From NCBI GenBank assembly GCA_000717735.1, contig JOBE01000037.1, positions 1-64,000 of the forward strand: a DNA stretch of 64,000 bases. Direction: 5' to 3'. Below are positions 41,575 to 49,106 of the stretch, one piece after another. A model generated the notes under the pieces. It had not been told where the DNA came from. It ran no database searches and was given only the letters and a program-made list of their open reading frames with translations. Numbering within the stretch: position 1 is the stretch's first letter; the number at the start of each line of letters is the position of its first letter. Made by a program: the position numbers and the translations under genes. The DNA comes from Streptomyces griseoluteus (GTDB taxonomy: Bacteria; Actinomycetota; Actinomycetes; Streptomycetales; Streptomycetaceae).

Positions 41575-41663
41575 GTGGGACAGCCCCCTGGAAGCAATGG
41601 CGGGGTTCGTTTCGAAGGCCCCGGTGACAGGTCAAGCCTAGCCCGTGACCGATACTTGCCCCT

Positions 41664-43121
41664 ATGGCTTACGACGATCTCCGCTCGCTGCTCAGGGCCC
41701 TCGAGCGCGAAGGCGACCTCAAGCGCATCAAGGCCGAAGTCGACCCGTACCTGGAGGTCGGGGAGATCGTCGACCGGGTGAACAAGGCGGGAGGCCCGGC
41801 GCTCCTCTTCGAGAACGTCAAGGGCTCCTCGATGCCGCTCGCCATGAACGTCTTCGGGACGGACCGCCGGCTGCTCAAGGCCCTCGGCCTGAAGTCGTAC
41901 GGCGAGATCAGCGACAAGATCGGCGGGCTGCTCAAGCCCGAGCTGCCGCAGGGCTTCGTCGGCGTCCGTGAGGCCTTCGGCAAGCTGGGCTCGATGGTCC
42001 ACGTGCCGCCGAAGAAGGTGAAGGCCGAGAACGCGCCCGTGCAGGAAGTCGTGCTCACCGGGGACGACGTCGACCTGGACATGCTGCCCGCGCTCTTCAC
42101 CTGGCCCAAGGACGGCGGCTCCTTCTTCAACCTCGGGCTCACGCACACCAAGCACCCCGAGACCGGTGTCCGGAACCTCGGCCTCTACCGGCTCCAGCGG
42201 CACGACAAGCGCACCATCGGCATGCACTGGCAGATCCACAAGGACAGCCGGAACCACTACGCCGTCGCCGCCGCGAAGGGCGAGCGGCTGCCCGTCGCCA
42301 TCGCCTTCGGCTGCCCGCCCGCCGTCACGTACGCCTCCACCGCCCCGCTGCCCGGCGACATCGACGAGTACCTCTTCGCCGGCTTCGTGCAGGGCAAGCG
42401 GATCGAGATGGTCGACTGCAAGACCGTCCCGCTCCAGGTCCCGGCGAACGCCGAGGTCGTCATCGAGGGCTGGCTGGAGCCCGGCGAGATGCTGCCGGAG
42501 GGGCCCTTCGGCGACCACACCGGCTTCTACACGCCGCAGGAGCCCTTTCCCGCGCTGAAGATCGACTGCGTGACCATGCGGAAGCGTCCGCTGCTCCAGT
42601 CGATCGTCGTCGGCCGGCCGCCGACCGAGGACGGGCCGCTCGGGCGGGCCACGGAGCGGTTCTTCCTGCCGCTGCTCAAGATCATCGTGCCGGACATCGT
42701 CGACTACCACCTGCCGGAGTCGGGCGGCTTCCACAACTGCGCGATCGTCTCGATCGACAAGAAGTACCCGAAGCACGCGCAGAAGGTCATGCACGCCATC
42801 TGGGGCGCGCACATGATGTCGCTGACCAAGCTGATCATCGTGGTCGACAAGGACTGCGACGTCCACGACCTGCACGAGGTGTCCTGGCGGGCCCTCGGCA
42901 ACACCGACTACTCCCGCGACCTCACCGTCGTCGAGGGGCCCGTCGACCACCTCGACCACGCTTCCTACCAGCAGTTCTGGGGCGGCAAGGCCGGCATCGA
43001 CGCCACGAAGAAGCTGCCCGAGGAGGGCTACACCCGGGACGGCGGCTGGCCGGACATGGTCGAGTCGGACCCGGCGACGGCCGCCCTCGTGGACCGGCGC
43101 TGGAAGGAGTACGGACTGTGA
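41664..43121 (+). CDS. Menaquinone biosynthesis UbiD-type decarboxylase
   Basis: 485-residue UbiD-family decarboxylase, needing prenylated FMN. In the futalosine pathway such enzymes remove the carboxyl group from the naphthoate intermediate. Features: YGEISDKI, prFMN-binding HWQIHKDSRNHY, catalytic-region EGPFGDHTGFYTP (conserved Glu/Asp), and the helical tail. Its stop overlaps the prenyltransferase GTG by 4 bp. A UbiX gene that makes the cofactor is two genes downstream and mqnE four, so the assignment to menaquinone rather than aromatic catabolism is well supported by context. Confidence 0.92.
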   Translation: MAYDDLRSLLRALEREGDLKRIKAEVDPYLEVGEIVDRVNKAGGPALLFENVKGSSMPLAMNVFGTDRRLLKALGLKSYGEISDKIGGLLKPELPQGFVGVREAFGKLGSMVHVPPKKVKAENAPVQEVVLTGDDVDLDMLPALFTWPKDGGSFFNLGLTHTKHPETGVRNLGLYRLQRHDKRTIGMHWQIHKDSRNHYAVAAAKGERLPVAIAFGCPPAVTYASTAPLPGDIDEYLFAGFVQGKRIEMVDCKTVPLQVPANAEVVIEGWLEPGEMLPEGPFGDHTGFYTPQEPFPALKIDCVTMRKRPLLQSIVVGRPPTEDGPLGRATERFFLPLLKIIVPDIVDYHLPESGGFHNCAIVSIDKKYPKHAQKVMHAIWGAHMMSLTKLIIVVDKDCDVHDLHEVSWRALGNTDYSRDLTVVEGPVDHLDHASYQQFWGGKAGIDATKKLPEEGYTRDGGWPDMVESDPATAALVDRRWKEYGL

Positions 43122-44020
43122 CCACCGCGGCCGTCCCCGGCGCCCAGCCGGGACGCACCAAGGCCTTCCTGCGGCTCGTGATGATCGAGCACTCGGTCTT
43201 CGCGCTGCCCTTCGCGTACATCGCGGCCCTGACCGCCATGTACCAGGTGGACCGGGACATCCACTGGTGGACGCTCTTCCTCGTCACGGTCTGCATGGTG
43301 GGGCTCCGGACCTTCGCCATGGCCTGCAACCGGATCATCGACCGCGAGATCGACGCGCGTAACCCGCGGACCGCCGGTCGCGAGCTGGTGACCGGGGCCG
43401 TGTCCGTGCGTTCCGCGTGGACCGGGGCCGGGATCGCCGTCGTCGTCTTCCTCGGCGCCGCGGCCCTGCTGAACCCGCTCTGTCTGGCGCTCGCGCCGCT
43501 CGCCGTCATCCCGATGGTCGTCTACCCGTACGGCAAGCGGTTCACGAACTTCCCGCACGCGATCCTCGGGCTCGCCCAGGCCATGGGGCCCATCGGCGCC
43601 TGGCTCGCGGTGACCGGCGAGTGGTCCTGGGACGCGGTGATCCTGGGTCTCGCCGTCGGCATCTGGATCGGCGGCTTCGACCTGATCTTCGCCTGCCAGG
43701 ACGTGCAGGCGGACCGGGCCGAGGGCGTCATGTCGGTCCCGGCCCGCTTCGGCGTCCCGGCCGCGCTGTGGGGCGCCCGCGGCTCCGCCGTCGTCACCAC
43801 GGGGCTGCTCGTCTGGTACGCCCTGGTGACCGACGCCGGCCTGTTCTTCTGGATCGGCCTCGTGATCGTGGTGGCCGCGTTCTGCTACGAGCACTCGATC
43901 GTGAAGCCGCACGACCTGTCCCGTCTGAACCGGGCGTTCTTCACGACGAACGGTTTCATCGGGATCAGCCTCTTCGTGTGCGCCCTCCTCGACCTGCTGG
44001 TCCGCGGGCTCACCCCGTAG
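43118..44020 (+). CDS. mqnP: Menaquinone biosynthesis prenyltransferase (MqnP, UbiA-like)
   Basis: 300-residue integral membrane enzyme attaching a polyprenyl chain to the futalosine-pathway aromatic ring. Nine hydrophobic helices. The two Asp-rich motifs are NRIIDREIDARNPRTAGR (about residues 71-88) and DLIFACQDVQADRAEG (about 188-203), which bind Mg-prenyl diphosphate. GTG start with 4-bp overlap to the decarboxylase gene. Confidence 0.92.
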   Translation: MTTAAVPGAQPGRTKAFLRLVMIEHSVFALPFAYIAALTAMYQVDRDIHWWTLFLVTVCMVGLRTFAMACNRIIDREIDARNPRTAGRELVTGAVSVRSAWTGAGIAVVVFLGAAALLNPLCLALAPLAVIPMVVYPYGKRFTNFPHAILGLAQAMGPIGAWLAVTGEWSWDAVILGLAVGIWIGGFDLIFACQDVQADRAEGVMSVPARFGVPAALWGARGSAVVTTGLLVWYALVTDAGLFFWIGLVIVVAAFCYEHSIVKPHDLSRLNRAFFTTNGFIGISLFVCALLDLLVRGLTP

Positions 44021-44052
44021 GCACCGGCCCGATGACGGATAGGCTCGACGGC

Positions 44053-44724
44053 ATGAACGACGGCAAGCGCACCCCCTGGGTCGTGGGGGTCTCCGGGGCG
44101 TCGGGCACGCCGTACGCCGCCGCCGTGCTGAGGGGGCTGCTCGCCGCGGGGGAGAGCGTCGACCTCGTCGTGTCGCGGGCCTCGCGGCTCACGCTGCTCG
44201 ACGAGACGGGGATCTCCTTCCGGGACGCCCACTGGCGCGAGGACCTGGCGGCCTGGCTGGCGCGGGGCGCCGACGGGAAGCCGGACACGTTCGCGGTCGA
44301 CGTGAGCGGGGTGCGGTACTGGGCGGCCGGGGACCTGGCCGCGGGGCCGTCCTCGGGCTCGTACCCGGCGAAGGGGATGCTGGTGGTGCCGGCCTCGACC
44401 GCGGCGGTGGCGGGAGTGGCACTGGGGCTTTCGAAGGACCTGCTGCAGCGGGTCGCGAGCGTGACGCTGAAGGAGCGGCGGCCGCTGGTCGTCGCGGTGC
44501 GGGAGACCCCGCTGAACGGTCAGACGCTCAAGCACATGGTGGCGCTGGACGAGGCGGGCGCAGTGGTGCTGCCCGCCTCTCCGGCGTTCTACGCGGGGGC
44601 GACGCACATCCAGGATCTGGTGGACTTCGTCGCCGGGCGGGTGCTCGACGCGGCGGGAGTGCCGCACCGGCTGTACCGCCGTTGGGAGGGAGAGCTCGGT
44701 GGAGCGACCCCCCGGTCGGGTTAA
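44053..44724 (+). CDS. ubiX: UbiX family flavin prenyltransferase
   Basis: 223-residue enzyme making prenyl-FMN for the UbiD-type decarboxylase encoded upstream. Signatures: VVGVSGASGTPYAAAVLRGL (FMN loop, residues 9-28), PASTAAVAGVALGLSKDLL and the RPLVVAVRETPLN segment with the conserved arginine and glutamate. ATG 44053 is favoured as the start of conserved sequence. In-frame ATG 44032 would add MTDRLDG, and neither has a strong ribosome binding site. Confidence 0.9.
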   Translation: MNDGKRTPWVVGVSGASGTPYAAAVLRGLLAAGESVDLVVSRASRLTLLDETGISFRDAHWREDLAAWLARGADGKPDTFAVDVSGVRYWAAGDLAAGPSSGSYPAKGMLVVPASTAAVAGVALGLSKDLLQRVASVTLKERRPLVVAVRETPLNGQTLKHMVALDEAGAVVLPASPAFYAGATHIQDLVDFVAGRVLDAAGVPHRLYRRWEGELGGATPRSG

Positions 44725-44744
44725 GACAGGGCCTTGCGGCTGGA

Positions 44745-44879
44745 TCAGCGCTTCTTGGCGTGCTTCTTGGCGGCGCGCTTCGAGGCCGCGGTCGGCTGGT
44801 GGGCACGCGAGCGGTTGGCCAGCTCCTGGAGCTCACGCATACGGGCGTAGGCCATCTCGATCGTGTACACGGTGAACAC
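44745..44879 (-). CDS. 44-residue basic conserved peptide
   Basis: A short gene read from the sequence: GTG start at 44879 preceded by CAGGAG, stop TGA at 44745-44747. The product starts MFTVYTIEMAYARMRELQ and ends in a lysine-rich ASKRAAKKHAKKR tail. An amphipathic helix plus cationic tail suggests a nucleic-acid or ribosome contact, but function is unknown. I recall similar small proteins at this position in other streptomycetes, between ubiX and the Lrp gene. It is divergent from the Lrp gene. Confidence 0.78.
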   Translation of the reverse strand: MFTVYTIEMAYARMRELQELANRSRAHQPTAASKRAAKKHAKKR

Positions 44880-44996
44880 CACTCCTGAAAGATCGTCTTT
44901 GATCTGCTGAAAGATTCACAGGGCGTTGACCCCTGTGTACCTTAGATTCTATACCCAAACTCGCGGTATCGCTGGACAATGGAAGGCTTCATACCT
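44880..44996. promoter_or_regulatory. Divergent promoter of the basic peptide and the Lrp regulator
   Basis: 117 bp, locally A/T-rich compared with its neighbours (44880-44970 contains GATCGTCTTTGATC and TTAGATTCTATACC). GATCgtctttGATC-type repetition could be an Lrp-type site. A weak GGAAGG at 44981-44986 serves the Lrp gene. Confidence 0.45.
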
Positions 44997-45452
44997 ATGG
45001 ACGCCGTGGACAGGCAGCTCATCCAGGCTCTGCGCGAGAACGGTCGTGCCTCGTACGCCGAGCTCGGCCGGCTCGTCGGGCTCTCCGGCCCCTCCGTCAC
45101 CGACCGCATCAACCGTCTTGAGGCGGCCGGGGTCATCACCGGCTACCGCGCCACCGTCGACGCCGCCTCGCTCGGCCTCGGCGTCACCGCCCTCATCGGC
45201 ATCTCCCTCTCCGACGCCGCCGACCACGAGGACGTGGCCCGCCGCCTCAAGGACCTCGCCGAGATCGAGGACTGCTGGTTCATCGCCGGCGACGACTCCT
45301 TCATGCTCAAGGTGCGCGCGAACGACGTCGACGGCCTGGAGAAGACGATCCGCCGGCTCTCCGGCACCAAGGGCGTCTCCCGCACCCGCACCACGATCGT
45401 GCTCTCCACGAAGTGGGAGAACCGGGTCGGAGAGCTGCCCGAAGAGGCCTGA
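44997..45452 (+). CDS. Lrp/AsnC family transcriptional regulator
   Basis: 151 residues. N-terminal helix-turn-helix (LIQALRENGRASYAELGRLVGLSG, SVTDRINRLEAAGVI) and C-terminal RAM ligand/oligomer domain (GVTALIGISLSDAADHEDVARRLKDL, CWFIAGDDSFMLKVRAND). It probably responds to an amino acid. ATG 44997 begins the conserved protein; ATG 44979 is an in-frame alternative. It sits between ubiX and mqnE and may regulate the menaquinone genes or the divergent small gene. Confidence 0.93.
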   Translation: MDAVDRQLIQALRENGRASYAELGRLVGLSGPSVTDRINRLEAAGVITGYRATVDAASLGLGVTALIGISLSDAADHEDVARRLKDLAEIEDCWFIAGDDSFMLKVRANDVDGLEKTIRRLSGTKGVSRTRTTIVLSTKWENRVGELPEEA

Positions 45453-45523
45453 GAGTACGGTTGGCAAGGCCTGTTTCGTCAGAAACAAGGCTCATTTCGC
45501 AGAGGAGAGGGAGGCGGCCGGAG

Positions 45524-46687
45524 ATGGACGCTGGGCTCAAGCGCGAGCTTGAACAGAAGGTCCGGGACGGTGAGCGGCTGAGCCGTGAGGACGGCATCGC
45601 CCTGTACGAGTCCGACGACCTCGCCTGGCTCGGCGGTCTGGCCCACGAGGTCAGGACCCGCAAGAACGGCGACGTGGTCCACTTCAATGTCAACCGGCAT
45701 CTGAACATGACCAACGTCTGCACCGCCTCCTGCGCCTACTGCTCCTTCCAGCGCAAGCCGGGCGAGAAGGACGCGTACACCATGCGCATCGAGGAGGCCG
45801 TGCGCCTCGCGAAGGCCATGGAGAACGAGAACCTCACCGAGCTGCACATCGTCAACGGGCTGCACCCCAACCTGCCCTGGCGCTACTACCCGCGCTCGCT
45901 CTCCGAGCTCAAGAAGGCCCTGCCGAACGTCTCGCTGAAGGCCTTCACCGCCACCGAGATCCACCACTTCGAGACGATCTCCGGGATGTCCGCCTCCGAC
46001 ATCCTCGACGAGCTCATCGAGGCCGGTCTCGAATCGCTGACCGGCGGCGGCGCCGAGATCTTCGACTGGGAGGTCCGGCAGCACATCGTGGACCACCGCA
46101 CCCACTGGGAGGACTGGTCCCGGATCCACCGGCTCGCCCACGAGAAGGGGCTCAAGACCCCCTCGACCATGCTGTACGGGCACATCGAGGAGCCCCGGCA
46201 CCGCGTCGACCACGTGCTGCGGCTGCGTGAGCTCCAGGACGAGACCGGCGGCTTCCAGGTCTTCATCCCGCTGCGCTACCAGCACGACTTCGTCGACATG
46301 CAGGACGGCAAGATCCGCAACAAGCTCCAGGCGCGCACCACGATGGCCACCGGTGCCGAGGCCCTGAAGACCTTCGCGGTCTCCCGGCTGCTCTTCGACA
46401 ACGTGCCGCACGTCAAGGTCTTCTGGGTCATGCACGGCGTCCAGACCGCGCAGCTCGCGCTCCAGCACGGCGCCGACGACATGGACGGCTCGGTCGTCGA
46501 GTACAAGATCACGCACGACGCCGACAACTACGGCACGCCGAACAAGCTGGGCCGCGAGGACCTGCTCGAACTGATCCGGGACGCGGGCTTCCGCCCGGTC
46601 GAGCGGAACACCCGCTACGAGATCATCCGCGAGTACCCGGGCCCGGACGCGGACCGGCGCGAGTCGCCGCAGGCGATGCGCGTCTGA
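45524..46687 (+). CDS. mqnE: Aminofutalosine synthase
   Basis: 387-residue radical SAM enzyme that joins chorismate-derived 3-enolpyruvylbenzoate to the SAM ribosyl moiety to make aminofutalosine, an early futalosine-pathway step. The [4Fe-4S] cysteines are C66, C70 and C73 in NVCTASCAYCSF. Further matches are LHIVNGLHPNLPW, AFTATEIHHFE, and GGGAEIFDWEVR. Length is as expected. ATG 45524 follows a purine-rich GAGAGGGAGGCGGCCGGAG. A small hairpin (45470-45492, GCCTGTTTC arm) lies in its leader. Confidence 0.95.
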   Translation: MDAGLKRELEQKVRDGERLSREDGIALYESDDLAWLGGLAHEVRTRKNGDVVHFNVNRHLNMTNVCTASCAYCSFQRKPGEKDAYTMRIEEAVRLAKAMENENLTELHIVNGLHPNLPWRYYPRSLSELKKALPNVSLKAFTATEIHHFETISGMSASDILDELIEAGLESLTGGGAEIFDWEVRQHIVDHRTHWEDWSRIHRLAHEKGLKTPSTMLYGHIEEPRHRVDHVLRLRELQDETGGFQVFIPLRYQHDFVDMQDGKIRNKLQARTTMATGAEALKTFAVSRLLFDNVPHVKVFWVMHGVQTAQLALQHGADDMDGSVVEYKITHDADNYGTPNKLGREDLLELIRDAGFRPVERNTRYEIIREYPGPDADRRESPQAMRV

Positions 46688-46711
46688 CGACGCGGGGCGG
46701 TGGAGGCATGA

Positions 46712-46749
46712 GGAGAGGGGCCGGCGGGAGTTTCCGCCGGCCCCTCTCC
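46712..46749. terminator. Terminator after mqnE
   Basis: A perfect 16-bp stem (GGAGAGGGGCCGGCGG, 46712-46727 with 46734-46749), 6-nt loop. It lies between convergent mqnE and the AraC/GyrI gene. Confidence 0.9.
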
Positions 46750-46757
46750 CGTGTGCG

Positions 46758-47624
46758 TCACGCCTCCGTGCGCTCCACCGGGATCCACAGTTCCGCCCGT
46801 GCCGTCGTCCAGTCCGCCGAGGGCCGGACGCTCAGCAGCTCGGGGCCGGGCCGGCTCGCGTACGGGTTGGACGGGAACCACTGGGTGAAGACGTCCCGCC
46901 ACAGGTACTGGATCGCCTGCGGCAACGGCCCCTCGTCCTCGAAGACCGCCCAGGTGCCGGCGGGCACGTCGAGTGCGTCGAACCCGTCCGGTACGCCCGC
47001 GCCGCTGACGACCCCGTGCCAGTAGTCGAGCTCGGCGCCCTCCTCCCGGCTCTCCGAGAGGTGCGTGACCGCCGAGACGACGCCCTGTGGCTCCCCGTCC
47101 GAGAGGAGGGCGAGCCGGTCCAGGGCCTCCTGGCCGATGGACCTGATGTGCGCGGCGATCGCCGGGTTCTCGCCCTCGTGGACGAGGGGCACCCGGGTCC
47201 CGCGCCCGATGACCCGGAAGGCTTCCTTCTCCACGACCCTGTACCGCATGGTGCTGTTCCCTTCGACGACGAGGCGGAAGGACATCCGTGGCTGGGAGCG
47301 CAGTGCGGCGCCCGTGCGGCGGGCCTCGCCGGGGCCGACGCCGTGCACCGCGCGGAACGCGCGGGCGAAGGCCTCCCCGGATCCGTACCCGTACCGCACC
47401 GCGATCTCCAGGAGCGACCGCTCGCCGGCGAGGACCTCGGCGCCGGCGACGGTGAGCCGCCTGCGCCGCACGTACTCCGACAGGGGCATCCCCGCCAGCG
47501 CCGAGAACAGGCGCCGGAAGTGGTACTCCGAGGTCATGGTGATCCGGGCGAGTTCGGCCGCTTCGAGGTCGCCGCGGAGGCGGTCCTCGATGTGGTCCAG
47601 GGCCTGGTTGAGCCGCTCCAGCAT
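46758..47624 (-). CDS. AraC family regulator with GyrI-like effector domain
   Basis: 288 residues. The DNA-binding domain is N-terminal (about 1-110: DLEAAELARITMTSEYHFRRLFSALAGMPLSEYVRRRRL and a second helix-turn-helix). It is followed by a GyrI-like/BmrR-type small-molecule domain (about 120-288: YRVVEKEAFRVIGRGTRVPL, LDVPAGTWAVFEDEGPLPQAIQYLWRDVFTQWFPSNPY). This is the Rob/MarR-like drug-responsive layout. GGAAGGAC precedes ATG 47624. A long GGTCC microsatellite lies about 70 bp upstream, in the probable promoter. Confidence 0.92.
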   Translation of the reverse strand: MLERLNQALDHIEDRLRGDLEAAELARITMTSEYHFRRLFSALAGMPLSEYVRRRRLTVAGAEVLAGERSLLEIAVRYGYGSGEAFARAFRAVHGVGPGEARRTGAALRSQPRMSFRLVVEGNSTMRYRVVEKEAFRVIGRGTRVPLVHEGENPAIAAHIRSIGQEALDRLALLSDGEPQGVVSAVTHLSESREEGAELDYWHGVVSGAGVPDGFDALDVPAGTWAVFEDEGPLPQAIQYLWRDVFTQWFPSNPYASRPGPELLSVRPSADWTTARAELWIPVERTEA

Positions 47625-47693
47625 GGGTGCGTCCTTCCTCTTGCGTGCTTCACCGTAGGAAGGGCGGGGCCTGCGGGACCCGACATCCTGTGC

Positions 47694-47780
47694 CCGGTCC
47701 GGTCCGGTCCGGTCCGGTCCGGTCGGGTCCGGTCCGGTCCGGTCCGGTCGGGTCGGATCGGCGGTCGGGTCCGGTCCGGT
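47694..47780. repeat. Pentanucleotide (GGTCC)n microsatellite
   Basis: About 17 head-to-tail copies of GGTCC, broken by a few GGTCG and GGATC variants, filling the gap between the stop of the GNAT gene and the AraC/GyrI promoter. Five is not a multiple of three, but the tract is non-coding, so length change would act on promoter spacing or mRNA structure. Confidence 0.95.
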
Positions 47781-48313
47781 CAGTTCAGGGGCAGCAGCAT
47801 GATGATGTCGTCTCGGTCGTCGCCCGGGGCGACCCGGATGGCGTCGGGGACGCGGCCGACCTCCTTGTACCCGGACCGGGCGTAGAAGCGGTCGACGCCG
47901 GTGCCGCCCCGGCAGGTCAGCCGGATCGCCTCGATCGCCTCGAAGCCCTCGGCGGTACGGGCGGTGTGCTCGACGGCCGCCATCAGGTCGCTGCCGTACC
48001 CCTTGCCCTGGTGCCGGGGGTGGACCATCACCGTGTAGAGCCATACCCAGTGCGTCATCAGCGGGTGGGTGTTGAAGGTGAAGAACGCGGTGGCGGCGAC
48101 CTCGCCGTCCTCGTCGCGGCCGACGAGCAGGCGGGTGCCGCCCCGGTCCATCGCCACCAGGTGCTTGAGCAGGGCGGGGCGGATCTCGTCGGGAGTGACG
48201 GGCGGGACGAAGCCGACCGCGCCGCCGGCGTTGGAGACGTCGGCCCAGAGGGAGAGCACGCCGTCGCGCAGGGCGGGGCCGACCGTCGGGTCCACCTCGA
48301 ACGTAAGGGTCAT
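47780..48313 (-). CDS. GNAT family N-acetyltransferase
   Basis: 177 residues. The core VWLYTVMVHPRHQGKGYGSDLMAAVE contains the acetyl-CoA pyrophosphate loop RHQGKGYG, followed by LTCRGGTGVDRFYARSGYKEVGR (strand 5, helix 4). The substrate is not predictable. The stop codon abuts the microsatellite, and expansion would not alter the protein because the repeat begins after the TGA. It is transcribed towards the AraC/GyrI gene and divergent from the DUF4229 gene. Confidence 0.9.
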   Translation of the reverse strand: MTLTFEVDPTVGPALRDGVLSLWADVSNAGGAVGFVPPVTPDEIRPALLKHLVAMDRGGTRLLVGRDEDGEVAATAFFTFNTHPLMTHWVWLYTVMVHPRHQGKGYGSDLMAAVEHTARTAEGFEAIEAIRLTCRGGTGVDRFYARSGYKEVGRVPDAIRVAPGDDRDDIIMLLPLN

Positions 48314-48457
48314 AGAGGCATCTTAGATATTACTTGCGCGGTGCTCAAGGGCCCGGTCCCGGGAGGTTCGCGCCGCCGTGCTTCACTGGGTGGGCGCTTG
48401 TCCCGTAAGGGGCCTTGGGTGCTTTTCGGAATGTCGGAACGAAAGAGTGGGCCTGAC

Positions 48458-48724
48458 ATGCTCCGCTACACGCTGATGCGTCTCGGTGTCTTCGCCGGAT
48501 GCTTCCTCGCCCTGTGGGGTCTCGTCTACGTCGGTGCGCTGCCGCGCGGCCTCGGCGACTCGAACCTGCTCTGGGTCCTCGTACTGTCCATCGTCGTCTC
48601 CGCCCCGCTGAGCTTCGTCCTCCTGCGCAAGGTGCGGGACGAGGCGAGCGCCGCCGTCGTCGCGAAGGTCGACCGCGCCAAGGGGCGGCTGGCCGAGAAC
48701 CGGTCCCAGGAGGACGCGCTCTAG
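48458..48724 (+). CDS. DUF4229 membrane protein
   Basis: 88 residues with two helices (LGVFAGCFLALWGLVYVG and LLWVLVLSIVVSAPLSFVLL) and a basic cytosolic tail (KVRDEASAAVVAKVDRAKGRLAENRSQ). The opening LRYTLMRLG is characteristic of DUF4229 proteins, which lie near menaquinone or polyprenyl genes in many streptomycetes. ATG 48458 fits the family start; ATG 48431 would add nine residues. Function is unknown. Confidence 0.85.
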   Translation: MLRYTLMRLGVFAGCFLALWGLVYVGALPRGLGDSNLLWVLVLSIVVSAPLSFVLLRKVRDEASAAVVAKVDRAKGRLAENRSQEDAL

Positions 48725-48736
48725 GCCTGCTGGAGA

Positions 48737-48769
48737 CGTGTAAGAGCCGTGTAAGAGCTGCGTAAGGTT
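48737..48769. repeat. Three 11-bp tandem direct repeats
   Basis: CGTGTAAGAGC at 48737-48747 and 48748-48758 (identical), then TGCGTAAGGTT (degenerate) at 48759-48769. The 11-bp period equals one helical turn, as in response-regulator boxes such as PHO boxes, but the sequence is not a PHO-box match. They lie after the DUF4229 stop and before a terminator. Confidence 0.7.
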
Positions 48770-48784
48770 CGTCACAGATCATCG

Positions 48785-48823
48785 CCCCGGGTGGGAGCTT
48801 CTTAGGCTCCCGCCTGGGGTTTT
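48785..48823 (+). terminator. Terminator after the DUF4229 gene
   Basis: A 14-bp stem with two imperfect pairs (48785-48798 with 48806-48819), 7-nt loop, followed by TTTT. It isolates the cystine-type transporter unit from upstream reading. Confidence 0.88.
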
Positions 48824-48856
48824 CTGTGTTTCGGAGGTGGCGGGGCCTGCTCGCAC

Positions 48857-48900
48857 CTCAAAGAAGGGCTTTGAGGTTCTCAAAGTTCAAGTGTTAACGT
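48857..48900 (+). promoter_or_regulatory. Operator-bearing promoter of the leader peptide/transporter unit
   Basis: Three related half-sites: CTCAAAG (48857-48863), CTTTGAG (48869-48875) and CTCAAAG (48879-48885); the last two form an inverted repeat around GTT. They overlap TTGAGG (-35, 48871-48876), which is 18 bp from TAACGT (-10, 48895-48900). That places transcription start close to the leader-peptide ATG at 48908. Confidence 0.7.
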
Positions 48901-48907
48901 ATCCGCC

Positions 48908-49015
48908 ATGACGACAGCAGTGCGCCCCTTCGACGCCGCGAGCACCCCGCTCGTGGCGCGCCTGCACGTCGATCTCTGCCGCTGTATGTCCGCGGTCTGT
49001 TGCCGCGTGCTCTGA
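48908..49015 (+). CDS. Cysteine-rich leader peptide
   Basis: 35-residue open frame read directly from the sequence: starts MTTAVRPF and ends LHVDLCRCMSAVCCRVL, with four cysteines in the last dozen codons. This matches the pattern of the putative leader peptides (HxDLxRxxxxxCC type) upstream of sulfur and cysteine genes in actinomycetes. The -10 box at 48895-48900 makes the mRNA probably leaderless. Ribosome pausing at the Cys codons when cysteine is scarce would regulate the transporter. Two hairpins follow (49037-49051 and 49073-49088). Confidence 0.82.
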   Translation: MTTAVRPFDAASTPLVARLHVDLCRCMSAVCCRVL

Positions 49016-49036
49016 TCCCGGCATCATGCAGCGGCC

Positions 49037-49088
49037 CGCGCTCGAAGCGCGTGTGTGCCGCACCCCCGTCCCCGTATTGCCCGATACG
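49037..49088 (+). promoter_or_regulatory. Hairpins between leader peptide and symporter gene
   Basis: CGCGCT-CGA-AGCGCG (49037-49051) and CGTAT-TGCCCG-ATACG (49073-49088). The second lies just ahead of the GGAG ribosome binding site (49096-49099), so it could couple leader translation to symporter initiation. Confidence 0.45.
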
Positions 49089-49106
49089 CACCTGTGGAGT
49101 GTGTCT

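Noticed and set aside
44745..44879. Continuation of ubiX or random open frame
   Set aside because: It is on the opposite strand with its own start, ribosome binding site and coherent lysine-rich peptide, so it was kept as a gene.
48737..48769. PHO box
   Set aside because: The 11-bp period fits, but the unit does not match the GTTCACC core and it is not placed in front of a phosphate gene.
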